The notes below the pieces were generated by a model, which saw only the letters and a list, made by a program, of their open reading frames with translations, was not told the origin of the DNA and made no database searches. Made by a program: the position numbers and the translations under genes. Shown in pieces: positions 8,487-17,293 of a DNA stretch of 64,000 bases (the first letter of the stretch is position 1; each line of letters starts with the position of its first letter). The stretch spans positions 1 through 64,000 of the forward strand of contig NZ_FOKY01000001.1 in NCBI RefSeq assembly GCF_900112165.1. The letters are read 5' to 3'. This stretch comes from Brevinema andersonii (lineage in GTDB: Bacteria; Spirochaetota; Brevinematia; Brevinematales; Brevinemataceae).

Positions 8487-9495
8487 TAGTTTTATTTAAT
8501 GCTTCCATAATAATAGGTGCTTTTCCTCCAGAATTCAAGACTTTTTCAGTTTTATGCTTATAAAGTTCCTTCATTGCTTCACGAGCTGGACCTAAATATT
8601 TTCGAGGATCAAATTCTTCCGGATGTTCTGCAAATTCTTTTCTGATATAAGCAGTCATTACTAGACGAGAATCCGAATCAATATTTACTTTGCATACTGC
8701 AGAATGTGCAGCTTTCCAAAGTTGTTCTTCAGGGATACCGATTGAATCTTTAATTTTACCGCCATATTTATTGATCAAAGCAACTGCTTCTTGAGGAACT
8801 GAAGAAGAACCATGTAATACAATAGGAAATCCAGGAATCTTTTTTTCAATTTCCGCCAAAATATCCATACGAATTTCTGGTTTTTGACCTGGTTTGAATT
8901 TATAAGCTCCATGAGACGTACCAATAGCAATAGCCAATGAATCAACACCTGTTTTCGAAACAAAATCTTGAACCTCATCCGGCTGAGTATACACATGTTC
9001 ATCAGATGATACTTCATCTTCGACACCTGCTAATACACCTAATTCCCCCTCAACGGTCACATTATGTTGATGAGCATAATCTGCTACTTTTCTAGAAAGT
9101 GCAACGTTTTCTTCGTAAGGAAGGTGGGAACCATCAATCATAACAGAAGAAAAACCGCTTTCGATACAAGAAACACATGTTTCATAAGAATCTCCATGAT
9201 CTAAGTGCAAAGCCATTGGAATTTCTCCTACCCCCAATTTTTTAGCATAAGCTTTCATCATCTCGACAGCTCCACGTCCCATCCATGATAATAATACCTC
9301 ATTTGCATAAGCACGTGCACCTTTAGATACTTGTAAAATAACGGGCGATTGAGTTTCTACACATGCCATAACAATAGCTTGCAACTGCTCCATATTATTG
9401 AAATTAAAAGCAGGAACAGCAAACTGATCTTTAACAGCTACTTCAAACATTACACGAGTATTTACAAAACCCAGTTCTTTATAGTTCATAATCAT
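8482..9495 (-). CDS. fba: fructose-bisphosphate aldolase, class II
   Basis: This zinc-dependent aldolase cleaves fructose 1,6-bisphosphate into two triose phosphates in glycolysis. In 337 residues it has the Zn-binding and catalytic segment LHLDHGDSYETC, GELGVLAGVEDE, GTSHGAYKF and VLHGSSSVP. AGGAG lies 6 bases before the ATG. It is driven by a strong dedicated promoter at 9523-9551 and terminated by the palindrome at its own stop codon, as expected for a highly expressed single-gene unit. Confidence 0.95.
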   Translation of the reverse strand: MIMNYKELGFVNTRVMFEVAVKDQFAVPAFNFNNMEQLQAIVMACVETQSPVILQVSKGARAYANEVLLSWMGRGAVEMMKAYAKKLGVGEIPMALHLDHGDSYETCVSCIESGFSSVMIDGSHLPYEENVALSRKVADYAHQHNVTVEGELGVLAGVEDEVSSDEHVYTQPDEVQDFVSKTGVDSLAIAIGTSHGAYKFKPGQKPEIRMDILAEIEKKIPGFPIVLHGSSSVPQEAVALINKYGGKIKDSIGIPEEQLWKAAHSAVCKVNIDSDSRLVMTAYIRKEFAEHPEEFDPRKYLGPAREAMKELYKHKTEKVLNSGGKAPIIMEALNKTK

Positions 9496-9522
9496 TATTT
9501 TCTCCTATTTTTCTATAATTTA

Positions 9523-9551
9523 AGTATATCTTCTTATCAAGATATTGTCAA
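9523..9551 (-). promoter_or_regulatory. promoter of fba
   Basis: On the - strand TTGACA (9551-9546), 17 bases and TATACT (9528-9523), about 28 bases before the fba start. Confidence 0.8.
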
Positions 9552-9652
9552 GTTTACCAAATTTTATATTTCAAAATATTAATTAACAATAGTGCCTAAA
9601 TAAAGTTATTTTCGCTAAATATAAGCTTCTTATTATTTTTCTCTAGTAATTC

Positions 9653-9681
9653 TTGACAATATTAATAGCATTAATTATAAT
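9653..9681 (+). promoter_or_regulatory. perfect consensus sigma70 promoter
   Basis: TTGACA (9653-9658), exactly 17 bases and TATAAT (9676-9681): both hexamers are perfect consensus. The first plausible start codon is 150 bases further on, leaving a long leader. The 9552-9652 stretch before it shows nothing else. Confidence 0.85.
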
Positions 9682-9687
9682 AAAAAA

Positions 9688-9837
9688 ATTTCCCTTTATC
9701 GAGGTTTATGGACTCTCTATCGCTCTAAAACGTATCATTCATTCACGCACTTGAATAGTATATATCGCTCATAGTGGCTTGTACGTTCCGTGGAATGAAT
9801 GGAGGACGTTCCAAAAGCTCATAAGGGGAGGCAAACG
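9688..9837 (+). promoter_or_regulatory. structured 5' leader of the decayed gene
   Basis: About 150 untranslated bases follow the promoter. A long imperfect hairpin can form at 9729-9810: AACGT/ACGTT at its base, then nine pairs CATTCATTC/GAATGAATG (9736-9744 with 9793-9801), then ACG/CGT. An outer stem of about 10 pairs joins 9690-9699 to 9821-9830, whose 3' arm holds part of the GGGGAGG ribosome site, so folding could hide it. No known riboswitch class was recognised. Confidence 0.45.
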
Positions 9838-11032
9838 ATGAGTTTTTTGACTTTAAAAGGCTCCCGAGGATTGTTTTTATTAATAATTAGGAAGCTTTTA
9901 TGCTTATTTTAGAGTAAAACGAATAGTAATTTTTTCATTAATTTTCACTTATTTTTTTTCTTGTCTACTGTCTCCCGTGCATTTTCTCCATGAATTTGAG
10001 TATGCAGTACCACGAAATCCTTGGATTCTTCAGTGGAAAGAAATTTTTTAACTCATATCTCAATGCATTATACCCTACAACTAGGATACCCTTATTTCTA
10101 TACCTTCAAAACCATCCTTATTTTTATTTATTCTATGTCAGTTTAAGGGTTATAGAACCGGAAATATATCAATGTAACAAAATAAAATACTTTTTCTCTT
10201 TTCTTTATTTACATTTATTAATGCTTTATTTCCCTTTGTTACTTTTATGATGTCTTTCGGTTATGATCTTACTCCATTATGTACTTATTATATTACTGCT
10301 ATTCTTATGATTTTATTTATCCAGTATTATCTGAACATTTTCAAAAATGAAACAAACATTAATATCCTCATTTTTTGTTTGATTGCATTCTACACAGGTG
10401 CCAGTCATGAACAAGCAATTGCAGTATTCCCTGTGCTTTTATTGACTTTTATCTTATTAAAAATCAAAAGAATAACAATTCCCCAATGGTATTGGTTGTC
10501 TGTTCCATGTTTTCTGTTGAGATCTTTTATTATTATGCTCACTCCTAGCACCAACAACTGTATCATTCTATGCTAAGGCAGAAAACTTGGAAATTTACGA
10601 TTAAAACCGTCAACTGGCTTGAACCCGGGTTGAAACCGTTATTTTTATTCTTTGTTAGGTATATTTTCATCACATCTAAAAACTGGTATAGCTACCCCCA
10701 GATTCCTACCATGCTAAATGCATCGTTTCCATTATTATTTTGAGCATTATCTTGGTCGGCCTGCATTGGAATTGCTGTAAGTCCTATGTTTTACAGCAAT
10801 TCCTGTAGAATTTTGTCAATTCTTCACGTATATTTTCCTAACAGGACAACTCATACAAGTATCGCCTATACTCAAAGCAAAAAAAAGAATATTTTAAAAT
10901 TATTAAAAAATATAAAATAATGAAGCTGACAAAATAACCCTTCCCAAAGTAAAATTAGGAAATATTTTAATTACTGAATTCGGAGAAAGATTACCCGAGA
11001 AATATGCTTATATCTCAATAATTTCAAATTAA
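9838..11032 (+). pseudogene. decayed membrane protein, DUF6056-like
   Basis: A strong GGGGAGG site precedes an ATG at 9838 that begins MSFLTLKGSRGLFLLII and then hits a stop. Reading continues in shifting frames: HEFEYAVPRNPWILQW near 9990-10040, hydrophobic segments, TGASHEQAIAVFPVLLL near 10400, WYWLSVPCFLLR, and a C-terminal LPKVKLGNILITEFGE ending at TAA 11030-11032. The GASHEQ-type motif and multiple helices followed by a soluble tail resemble DUF6056 family membrane proteins, which are glycosyltransferase-like. At least four frameshifts or stops are needed, so the gene is dead. The family assignment is from memory of the pattern. Confidence 0.6.
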
Positions 11033-11096
11033 AATAATACTAAGATTATAAGAAAATGTATATAAATAAGCTTATTATGATTCTAAAAAGTTACCA

Positions 11097-11567
11097 TTAA
11101 GGCTGAATCTCAATATTCCAAACTTCTTCTTTAAATACAATACCATATTGATCATAAATTCTAATCCTTATTATTCCAGGTTCATCAGCTGCAATAAAAT
11201 GAAATTCTCCCTGATTAGGCATACTATCATCTGCATTATAAATTATTTTAGGACTAGAGTAATAAGGGATCGCAAGAAGATAATTTTTTATATCAACTCT
11301 AATAATAAATTTTGAATTTTTAGGAATTTCCTTTGTATTCTGTATAATAGCAAAAGGTTTTTTATTATTAGGTAATAATTCAACATTTCTGTATTGATTA
11401 TTATTTGTGCTCATTATTTTTTTATCTATTGTAGGAAAAATCAATCCTGATTCAGACAAAATTTGTTCTTTATCCACTAAAGGCAAAGGTTGTGTTTGTT
11501 TTACATAAGACAAAAAATTTTGCGTACACGCAGTTCCTATTAAAAATACTAATAAAAAATATTTCAT
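11097..11567 (-). CDS. putative lipoprotein, unknown function
   Basis: I do not recognise this 156-residue protein. It starts with a short signal ending in a lipobox (LLVFLIGTAC-T), so it is predicted to be lipid-anchored. The C-terminal half (GEFHFIAADEPGIIRIRIYD onward) looks like a beta-sandwich, immunoglobulin-like repeat. GAGG 6 bases before the ATG at 11567 favours this start over the ATG four codons upstream. It is the last of three closely spaced genes for exported proteins (11097-13274) and follows the TPR lipoprotein with a gap of 13 bases. Confidence 0.65.
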   Translation of the reverse strand: MKYFLLVFLIGTACTQNFLSYVKQTQPLPLVDKEQILSESGLIFPTIDKKIMSTNNNQYRNVELLPNNKKPFAIIQNTKEIPKNSKFIIRVDIKNYLLAIPYYSSPKIIYNADDSMPNQGEFHFIAADEPGIIRIRIYDQYGIVFKEEVWNIEIQP

Positions 11568-11580
11568 ACATAGCCTCATA

Positions 11581-12393
11581 CTATTGCAGATTCAAATAAT
11601 ACCAAGCTTCTGCATTATTTTCGTCTAATCGGAGAGCTGCTCTGTAGAAACGTTGATGCAACCCTTCGTATTCTTGTTGACTTAACAATTTTCCCAAACG
11701 GAAATTTAACTCAGCATTATACGGCTGTAATTGCCATGATGCTAAATAATTTTTCTGAGCTTGTATGCGATTGTTATTGTGTTCATAAATCTCAGCCATT
11801 TTGAAATTTGCTAAAGCTTTAAGTGTAACATTCTGTGACAATTTGGACACTTCATTAAAGCTATTTAATGCTTTTTGATCATCACCCAAATATTGATAGG
11901 CATTACCCTGTAAATATAATAATTCTGAATTTTTTTGCATTATATTTTTTTTACCCTCAAAATTAAAAATAACTTCTTGATATCTTCCCAACTTTGTTAA
12001 TGCATGGGCCTGCATAGCCAATCGAATACGTTCAAACGATTGATCTTTGAACACAAAATCAGGAAGAATTTCTAGCACTGCTCGAAAATCTTCCTGATTT
12101 TGAGCCGATATAAAACGTATCCATGCTCGTGCTAGGTCTTGCCAAGCATACATTTGTTCGGGAGGAGACTGCAATAAAAGCGCATCTAATAAAGGTAAAA
12201 AATCTTTATTACCACTCATCACAATCTGCATGACTAATTTCAATTCATATTCTCTATATTTCTGGGTATTAATATTTTTATTTTTTAAAAGATTATAAGC
12301 TTGTTCAAATTCCCCTTGAGTATATAACTTGTCAATCTCAGCATAATTACTGCAGGCTGAAAGTCCTAAAAATAATACCATTATATACTTCAT
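11581..12393 (-). CDS. TPR-repeat lipoprotein
   Basis: The signal peptide ends in LGLSAC-SNY, giving an acylated Cys near residue 14. The rest consists of TPR-like helical pairs (for example YLQGNAYQYLGDDQKALNSF and LNFRLGKLLSQQEYEGLHQR), which act as protein-interaction scaffolds. The preceding GGAGG and an ATGA overlap with the stop of the upstream gene decide the start at 12393; translation is probably coupled. Its partner is unknown. The three-gene cassette suggests an envelope-associated complex, which is inference. Confidence 0.75.
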   Translation of the reverse strand: MKYIMVLFLGLSACSNYAEIDKLYTQGEFEQAYNLLKNKNINTQKYREYELKLVMQIVMSGNKDFLPLLDALLLQSPPEQMYAWQDLARAWIRFISAQNQEDFRAVLEILPDFVFKDQSFERIRLAMQAHALTKLGRYQEVIFNFEGKKNIMQKNSELLYLQGNAYQYLGDDQKALNSFNEVSKLSQNVTLKALANFKMAEIYEHNNNRIQAQKNYLASWQLQPYNAELNFRLGKLLSQQEYEGLHQRFYRAALRLDENNAEAWYYLNLQ

Positions 12394-13274
12394 CTTAACC
12401 TCCATACTGCTATACTATCAGGAAAAACGAGCATCTGCGGAGGATATTCCCAAACAGGCATAGCACCAAAAATACTTTTCCGGTATGCTGGTTTCATGTT
12501 ATGCTGAAAAGACATTACTTCTATATTAGATGATAAATTGATACCAAATGCATTAAAAGGAGTCAAAATTAAAAAAGATGTATCAGATATTTTGTAAGCA
12601 TAATACTTTAATTTTGGTTGTGAGACTATTTTTATTAAATCTAAAGCATATTTATTATCAAAAATCTGTCCCTGAACAAAAACATTTTTTTTATATAATG
12701 ATAATAGAAATAATAAACCTAAATTCTTATTATATTCTTTTTTTATATAAAATGAATATAAAATATCAGGATCAAATTTTTCTATAGAAAAATCATTTTT
12801 TAATTGATCCCAAAATTTCTGATTATTATACTTTTTATTATCTAGGGTATTGATAAAAACAACTTTTTTGACAGTTTTTCTGATTACTTGTTGATAAAAC
12901 TCTTGACAAAATTCAGGAACTCGATGCATATCAATTAATAATCCCAAACGATTTTGTAAAGAAATTTCATTGAGGAATTTTTGCAATATTTTTTTATTTT
13001 TTGAATTATTAATCAAAGAATGTTGATATAGCAAGCCCAGATCTATAAGCATATATATATTATTTTTTTGTAATCTACTAATTTCCCATATTTTAGTAAA
13101 ATTTGAATCTGAAACATCTTGCTGATCATTATATGATATAACTATATTGACATTAGATAACTGTTGGGCTAATAATTCTTTAACAATATAAGAATTTTTA
13201 CCAGAAAAATCAATAAATATACTTGAATACATTATATTAGGCAGTATCAATAGTATGTATAAAACAGCTCTCAT
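12390..13274 (-). CDS. exported protein of unknown function
   Basis: This 294-residue protein is not recognised. It begins with a cleavable-type signal peptide (about residues 1-17, MRAVLYILLILPNIMYSS). The remainder alternates hydrophobic strands and helices (YNDQQDVSDSN, LGLLIDMHRVPEF) and has no Cys lipobox. A promoter-like TATAAT at 13297-13292, with a weak TTTAGT 17 bases upstream, lies inside the terminator hairpin of the che operon. The gene may therefore be expressed independently. It overlaps the TPR lipoprotein gene by 4 bases and heads this small operon. Confidence 0.6.
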   Translation of the reverse strand: MRAVLYILLILPNIMYSSIFIDFSGKNSYIVKELLAQQLSNVNIVISYNDQQDVSDSNFTKIWEISRLQKNNIYMLIDLGLLYQHSLINNSKNKKILQKFLNEISLQNRLGLLIDMHRVPEFCQEFYQQVIRKTVKKVVFINTLDNKKYNNQKFWDQLKNDFSIEKFDPDILYSFYIKKEYNKNLGLLFLLSLYKKNVFVQGQIFDNKYALDLIKIVSQPKLKYYAYKISDTSFLILTPFNAFGINLSSNIEVMSFQHNMKPAYRKSIFGAMPVWEYPPQMLVFPDSIAVWRLR

Positions 13275-13310
13275 AATATCCTCTTTGGGATATTATAACA
13301 CAGAATAAAA

Positions 13311-13339
13311 AAAAACTAAAGAAGCATTCTTTAGTTTTT
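13311..13339 (-). terminator. terminator of the chemotaxis operon
   Basis: A 13-bp perfect stem (13311-13323 with 13327-13339, loop of three bases) is followed on the - strand by a run of T. It sits 9 bases after the cheY stop. Confidence 0.85.
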
Positions 13340-13347
13340 ATAAAAGA

Positions 13348-13770
13348 TTAACTGAAAATTTTACCGATTCTTTCTAATACTTTTTCTCTATTTAAAGGTT
13401 TTACAATATAGCCTTTAGCACCTAATTTTATTGCTTCTTTCACAGTTTCAGCAGTACCCAAGGCTGTAACCATAATCACATTAACATTTGGATTCATTTC
13501 TCGTAGTTTTTTAAGAGTAGTTAATCCATCCATTTCAGGCATAGTAATATCTAAAGTAATTAATTGAACCTCAGATTGTCTTTCTTTGTATTTTATAAGA
13601 GCTTCTGCTCCATTGAGCGCTGTATCTACAATATTAAAATTACGAGACCCTAAAATTTGTGAGATTTGCTTAAGGATAAATTGCGAATCGTCGACACATA
13701 AGACTCCAATTTGCTGACCAGATTTTGTTTGCCCGGTAGGAAGCCCATCTTCACTAAAAATAACTTTCAT
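13348..13770 (-). CDS. cheY: chemotaxis response regulator CheY
   Basis: A single receiver domain that, when phosphorylated by CheA, binds the flagellar switch. Conserved acidic pair DD at residues 27-28, phospho-acceptor Asp near 74 in LITLDITMPEMDG, Thr in MVTALGT and Lys in GYIVKPLNREK. The 140 residues include about 20 extra N-terminal residues relative to minimal CheY. It is the last gene of the operon, directly after cheX, which is the spirochaetal order. Confidence 0.93.
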   Translation of the reverse strand: MKVIFSEDGLPTGQTKSGQQIGVLCVDDSQFILKQISQILGSRNFNIVDTALNGAEALIKYKERQSEVQLITLDITMPEMDGLTTLKKLREMNPNVNVIMVTALGTAETVKEAIKLGAKGYIVKPLNREKVLERIGKIFS

Positions 13771-13811
13771 AATAACCCCTCATAATAACACCCTATTTAA
13801 TTTAATCATAA

Positions 13812-14273
13812 CTATTCTTTAAAAGCAATATTAATTTCAATAATTCCATAGCCAGTATCAATGGGAATTATTAATGCCTCTATATCCTCACTTTCAAAAA
13901 TAGAAATATTAGATCCAACAATAAGTGTAGGAGGACTAAAATGGAAAGAACGGGATTCTTTAGCTAACTTTGTAACAGCACGTGCAGTTACCATGTTTCC
14001 AACTTCTGAAATTGTACTACGCGCTAACTCATTAAAACTGGAAAATGATTCATCATTAAGCTTTTCTGACAATTTCAAAGCAGCTTCTTCTGTCATATCA
14101 AAGACTATCCGCCCCGAAACCACTCCTGTAACTCCAATAATGACAGCAATTCCTTTCATGCCTTCACCCAACTTTTTGAGTTGTAATTGCCCTCGTTTCA
14201 CCGGTGTATTGAGAATTTCACTCATTACTTCAAAAGTTGCTTCTACAAAAGGATTGATATAATCGATCAACAT
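13812..14273 (-). CDS. cheX: CheY-P phosphatase CheX
   Basis: CheX dephosphorylates CheY-P and is the spirochaetal replacement for CheZ. The CheC/CheX/FliY family phosphatase motif is visible as ELARSTISEVGNMVTARAV, with the conserved Glu and Asn about residues 81-86. A strong AAAGGAGG 4 bases before the ATG at 14273 sets the start at 153 residues, 11 codons inside the longest frame. It lies between cheW and cheY, as in Borrelia and Treponema. Confidence 0.9.
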   Translation of the reverse strand: MLIDYINPFVEATFEVMSEILNTPVKRGQLQLKKLGEGMKGIAVIIGVTGVVSGRIVFDMTEEAALKLSEKLNDESFSSFNELARSTISEVGNMVTARAVTKLAKESRSFHFSPPTLIVGSNISIFESEDIEALIIPIDTGYGIIEINIAFKE

Positions 14274-14338
14274 GGCTCCTCCTTTCAAAAATTGTAACTG
14301 CCACATGTTATAAATTATAATGTTAAAGCATCATTAAG

Positions 14339-14872
14339 TCAATTATTTTTTTCATTATTTCTTTCAACAAGCAAATTCATTAATGAAATAATATCAAGCA
14401 TCAAAATATTATGTTCTCCGTCAATAATCACTCCTTGAAAAATAGTATGTTTTACCCATTTTTTCATATAGGAACCCTCATTATAAATATCACTAGTGAT
14501 ACCGATATTTTTATGAATTTTATCGACAGCGATAGCAAACAGTCGGCCTTCAATTTTGATAATTATCAGATACTCATCTTCAGAAGGTTGGATCACTGTT
14601 TGTTTTTCTAAATTTTCACACTTTGTTTCAGAAAAACCTAAAAATTCTTTCAATGAAAATACCGGAATAATTTCGCCACGCAAGTTGGTCACTCCCAGCA
14701 GTATAGAATCAGAATTAGGTATACGGTAAATAAGTTTCCCCATCACAATATCCCTGATATACAAAATATTCACCGCGTAAATCTGTTTTTCCAGCACAAA
14801 TGTAATCGTATTAAATAATACTTCATGACCGGCTTTTTGCATTAAAGCATCAGAATCAGATATATTTTCCAT
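14339..14872 (-). CDS. cheW: chemotaxis adaptor CheW
   Basis: CheW links methyl-accepting receptors to CheA. It has the SH3-like CheW domain with family patterns FVLEKQIYAVNILYIRDI, IPNSDSILLGVTNLRGEII and IIKIEGRLFAIAVDKI. The 177 residues include a short N-terminal tail of about 15. It lies 17 bases downstream of cheA on the same strand. Confidence 0.92.
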   Translation of the reverse strand: MENISDSDALMQKAGHEVLFNTITFVLEKQIYAVNILYIRDIVMGKLIYRIPNSDSILLGVTNLRGEIIPVFSLKEFLGFSETKCENLEKQTVIQPSEDEYLIIIKIEGRLFAIAVDKIHKNIGITSDIYNEGSYMKKWVKHTIFQGVIIDGEHNILMLDIISLMNLLVERNNEKNN

Positions 14873-14889
14873 TATGAGCCTCCGTTTTC

Positions 14890-17283
14890 TTACCGGGATT
14901 GTTGTTGCTGTTTGAGGTAGTAAAGAACAATTTGAGGTATATCTAAAATAAACCCTATTTCTCCGTTTCCAACGATCGTTGCAGCTGCCAATCCGGGACT
15001 TGAGATCAATTTAGTATCCAATGGCTTTATCACAATATCTTGTTCTCCCAAAATATCAGATACCACTATACCAATTTGCCTATCTGCATATTTAATAATA
15101 ATACAATATTCCTGCGTATTAGGGTATATAGACATATGATCAATTTTCTGAGGCTCAGGAACTTGTTCTAAAAATCCTGCAGCATTCTCTTGATAAAAAA
15201 ATGTTGTTTTTTGTTCTTGTTTTATTTGATCTTCTGTCATACCAATATAACGATATTTATCGGATCTGAATATATCAATTCCATAAAGAACTTTCGGCAA
15301 AGCAATAAGAGGAATCAGTTTGTCCCTGAACTCCAAGGCATAGTAACTGTTGAGTTTATGAAGAGCTTTAACATCGAGAATAACTGTTTCCTCGACCGCA
15401 GCAACAGGAATAACATAGTGAACGCCGCCTATCAAAATTAATAGACCTTGAATAATTGCCAACGTCAACGGAAGTTGAACTCGCATAGTAGTGCCTTTTC
15501 CTAAATCAGTAGAAATTGACACAGACCCGCCTAATTCTTCAATTTTCTTACGAACCACGTCCATGCCAACACCTCGACCTGACAAATTTGATACTTGTTC
15601 GGCTGTAGAAAACCCAGGAGCAAAAATCAAAGATAATATTTCACGTTTACTCATTGTTTGAGTTTGTTCGCTAGAAATCAACCCCTTATCGATAGCCTTT
15701 TCTTTAATTTTTTCTGTATCAATACCTCTGCCGTCATCTGATATTTCAATGAAAATGCTATCTCCCTCTTGATAAGCAGAAAGTTTAATAGTGCCAATGT
15801 CAGGTTTACCACTGGCAAGCCGCTGCTGAGGAAGTTCAATACCATGATCCATAGAATTTCTAATCATGTGCATCAACGGATCATATAAATCATCGATCAT
15901 CCCTTTATCTATTTCGGTTTCGCCGCCTTCTATAATTAAATCTATTTTTTTATCCAGCTGCTTGGCAATATCTCGGACCAGTCGTGGAAAACGCGAAAAA
16001 ACCGTTTGTACCGGCACCATACGTAAATGCATCATTTGACTTTGCAACGTACCCGAAATACGTGACAGTTGTTGAACATACTCTCCATAGTTGTCCATAC
16101 TCTCAGCAACATCCTGTAAACTTTCACGGAGCAGGGCATTTCGCTGAGAATTTTGAATTGCATCCTCACTCAGTTCAAGCTCGTTAGAAGAAGATAAAAA
16201 ATTCCTCAAACTCAAGCGTATATTCTGCATAGATTTTTCCATGTCGCTGTTGAACTGCATCAAACCAGAGCGTATAATCACCAACTCTCCAAGAATATTC
16301 AAAAGCTCATCAATACGTGAACTTTCCACTCGAAGCGTAGGATTTTTCTTTTCTTCTTCTACCGTTTTTTGTTTGGATACCTCAACAGATTTGCCCTCAG
16401 AAGGAACCACATTATTACTTTCAATAGGAGGTGGAGGTTCTGGAACCGACAAAAGATCGGATTCTTGATCACCATACATACTTTGTTCTAGGCGCTGATA
16501 GAAGTTGTCATCTAAAGCATAAGCATCTACACGCGATACAACATCCGGCATCATAAGCTTGTTTTTTACGAATTCCACAGATTCTTCTGTTGGAATTACA
16601 ACATTCAAATAAGGAAAATATTCGGCTTCAATTGTATCTATATCAGGATTCATAAGAATAGGTTCAGCAAATCCATTGATAATATTTAAAATTTCAAAAG
16701 GGCCGACTTCTTTCATTTCATATTCTTGGTTGAATCGGATCTCAATAAACATAATCGCTTCACCTGATTCCAATGCACCTTGAAGTACTGCTAAAATATC
16801 ATTATTCAACTGAAATCGCGCTGCAATAGGTAATGCATCAAAACCATCATTACTCTCATCAACAGGCACAGCTTCAACAGTACCTTGAGGATTGAGTGCT
16901 TTTTCCTTAATGCTTTCCAGAGCAGAAATTAATTGTGCCGTCTTTTCAAAAGGATGATTTTGTCCCTTTTCATAGGCTTTTAATAATAATTCTAATTCGT
17001 CTCGCACCTTTAAAAGCAAAGAAATATCATCATGCGTAAAGCGGTATTTTTTATTGCGGACTAAATCCAATACATCTTCCATAATATGCGTCAGTTTTTG
17101 AATATCGTCAAACCCAACCGCACCGGCACCTCCTTTAATAGTATGAGCCACTCTAAAAATCGTATCAATGCCTGCTTGATCATCAAGGTCTTTTTCCAAA
17201 TTGAGCAATCCCTCTTCAAGATGCTCAATCAACATATAAGCTTCTTCAAGAAAATCTTTAATTAACTCTCTCCATTCATCCAT
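14890..17283 (-). CDS. cheA: chemotaxis histidine kinase CheA
   Basis: CheA passes phosphate from ATP to CheY and CheB in response to receptors. Domains in order: HPt with the phospho-accepting His47 in FRVAHTIKGGAGAVGF; a middle region (about 150-265) in the position of the P2 CheY/CheB docking domain; a Pro-rich linker (SVPEPPPPIES); the dimerisation helix ESSRIDELLNILGELV; the ATPase domain with N box MIRNSMDHGIE, G1 DDGRGID and G2 GRGVGMDVV; and a C-terminal CheW-like domain. All catalytic motifs are intact. The 797 residues fit spirochaetal CheA. Confidence 0.96.
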   Translation of the reverse strand: MDEWRELIKDFLEEAYMLIEHLEEGLLNLEKDLDDQAGIDTIFRVAHTIKGGAGAVGFDDIQKLTHIMEDVLDLVRNKKYRFTHDDISLLLKVRDELELLLKAYEKGQNHPFEKTAQLISALESIKEKALNPQGTVEAVPVDESNDGFDALPIAARFQLNNDILAVLQGALESGEAIMFIEIRFNQEYEMKEVGPFEILNIINGFAEPILMNPDIDTIEAEYFPYLNVVIPTEESVEFVKNKLMMPDVVSRVDAYALDDNFYQRLEQSMYGDQESDLLSVPEPPPPIESNNVVPSEGKSVEVSKQKTVEEEKKNPTLRVESSRIDELLNILGELVIIRSGLMQFNSDMEKSMQNIRLSLRNFLSSSNELELSEDAIQNSQRNALLRESLQDVAESMDNYGEYVQQLSRISGTLQSQMMHLRMVPVQTVFSRFPRLVRDIAKQLDKKIDLIIEGGETEIDKGMIDDLYDPLMHMIRNSMDHGIELPQQRLASGKPDIGTIKLSAYQEGDSIFIEISDDGRGIDTEKIKEKAIDKGLISSEQTQTMSKREILSLIFAPGFSTAEQVSNLSGRGVGMDVVRKKIEELGGSVSISTDLGKGTTMRVQLPLTLAIIQGLLILIGGVHYVIPVAAVEETVILDVKALHKLNSYYALEFRDKLIPLIALPKVLYGIDIFRSDKYRYIGMTEDQIKQEQKTTFFYQENAAGFLEQVPEPQKIDHMSIYPNTQEYCIIIKYADRQIGIVVSDILGEQDIVIKPLDTKLISSPGLAAATIVGNGEIGFILDIPQIVLYYLKQQQQSR

Positions 17284-17293
17284 AACAGCCCCT

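Noticed and set aside
9587-9600. Shared 12-mer ACAATAGTGCCT with the uvrC 3' hairpin at 51179.
   Set aside because: The first copy lacks the second arm of the hairpin and the motif is short; treated as chance.
9688-9880. Leader considered as 6S RNA because of its length and long hairpin.
   Set aside because: The outer stem includes a ribosome site and leads straight into a start codon; the central open bubble of 6S RNA is not convincing.
9831-9890. GCAAACGATGAG could be the resume codon region of a tmRNA (ANDE tag).
   Set aside because: No tRNA-like ends are present, the frame runs on for some 20 codons, and the ATG within it has a perfect ribosome site and starts the decayed membrane protein.
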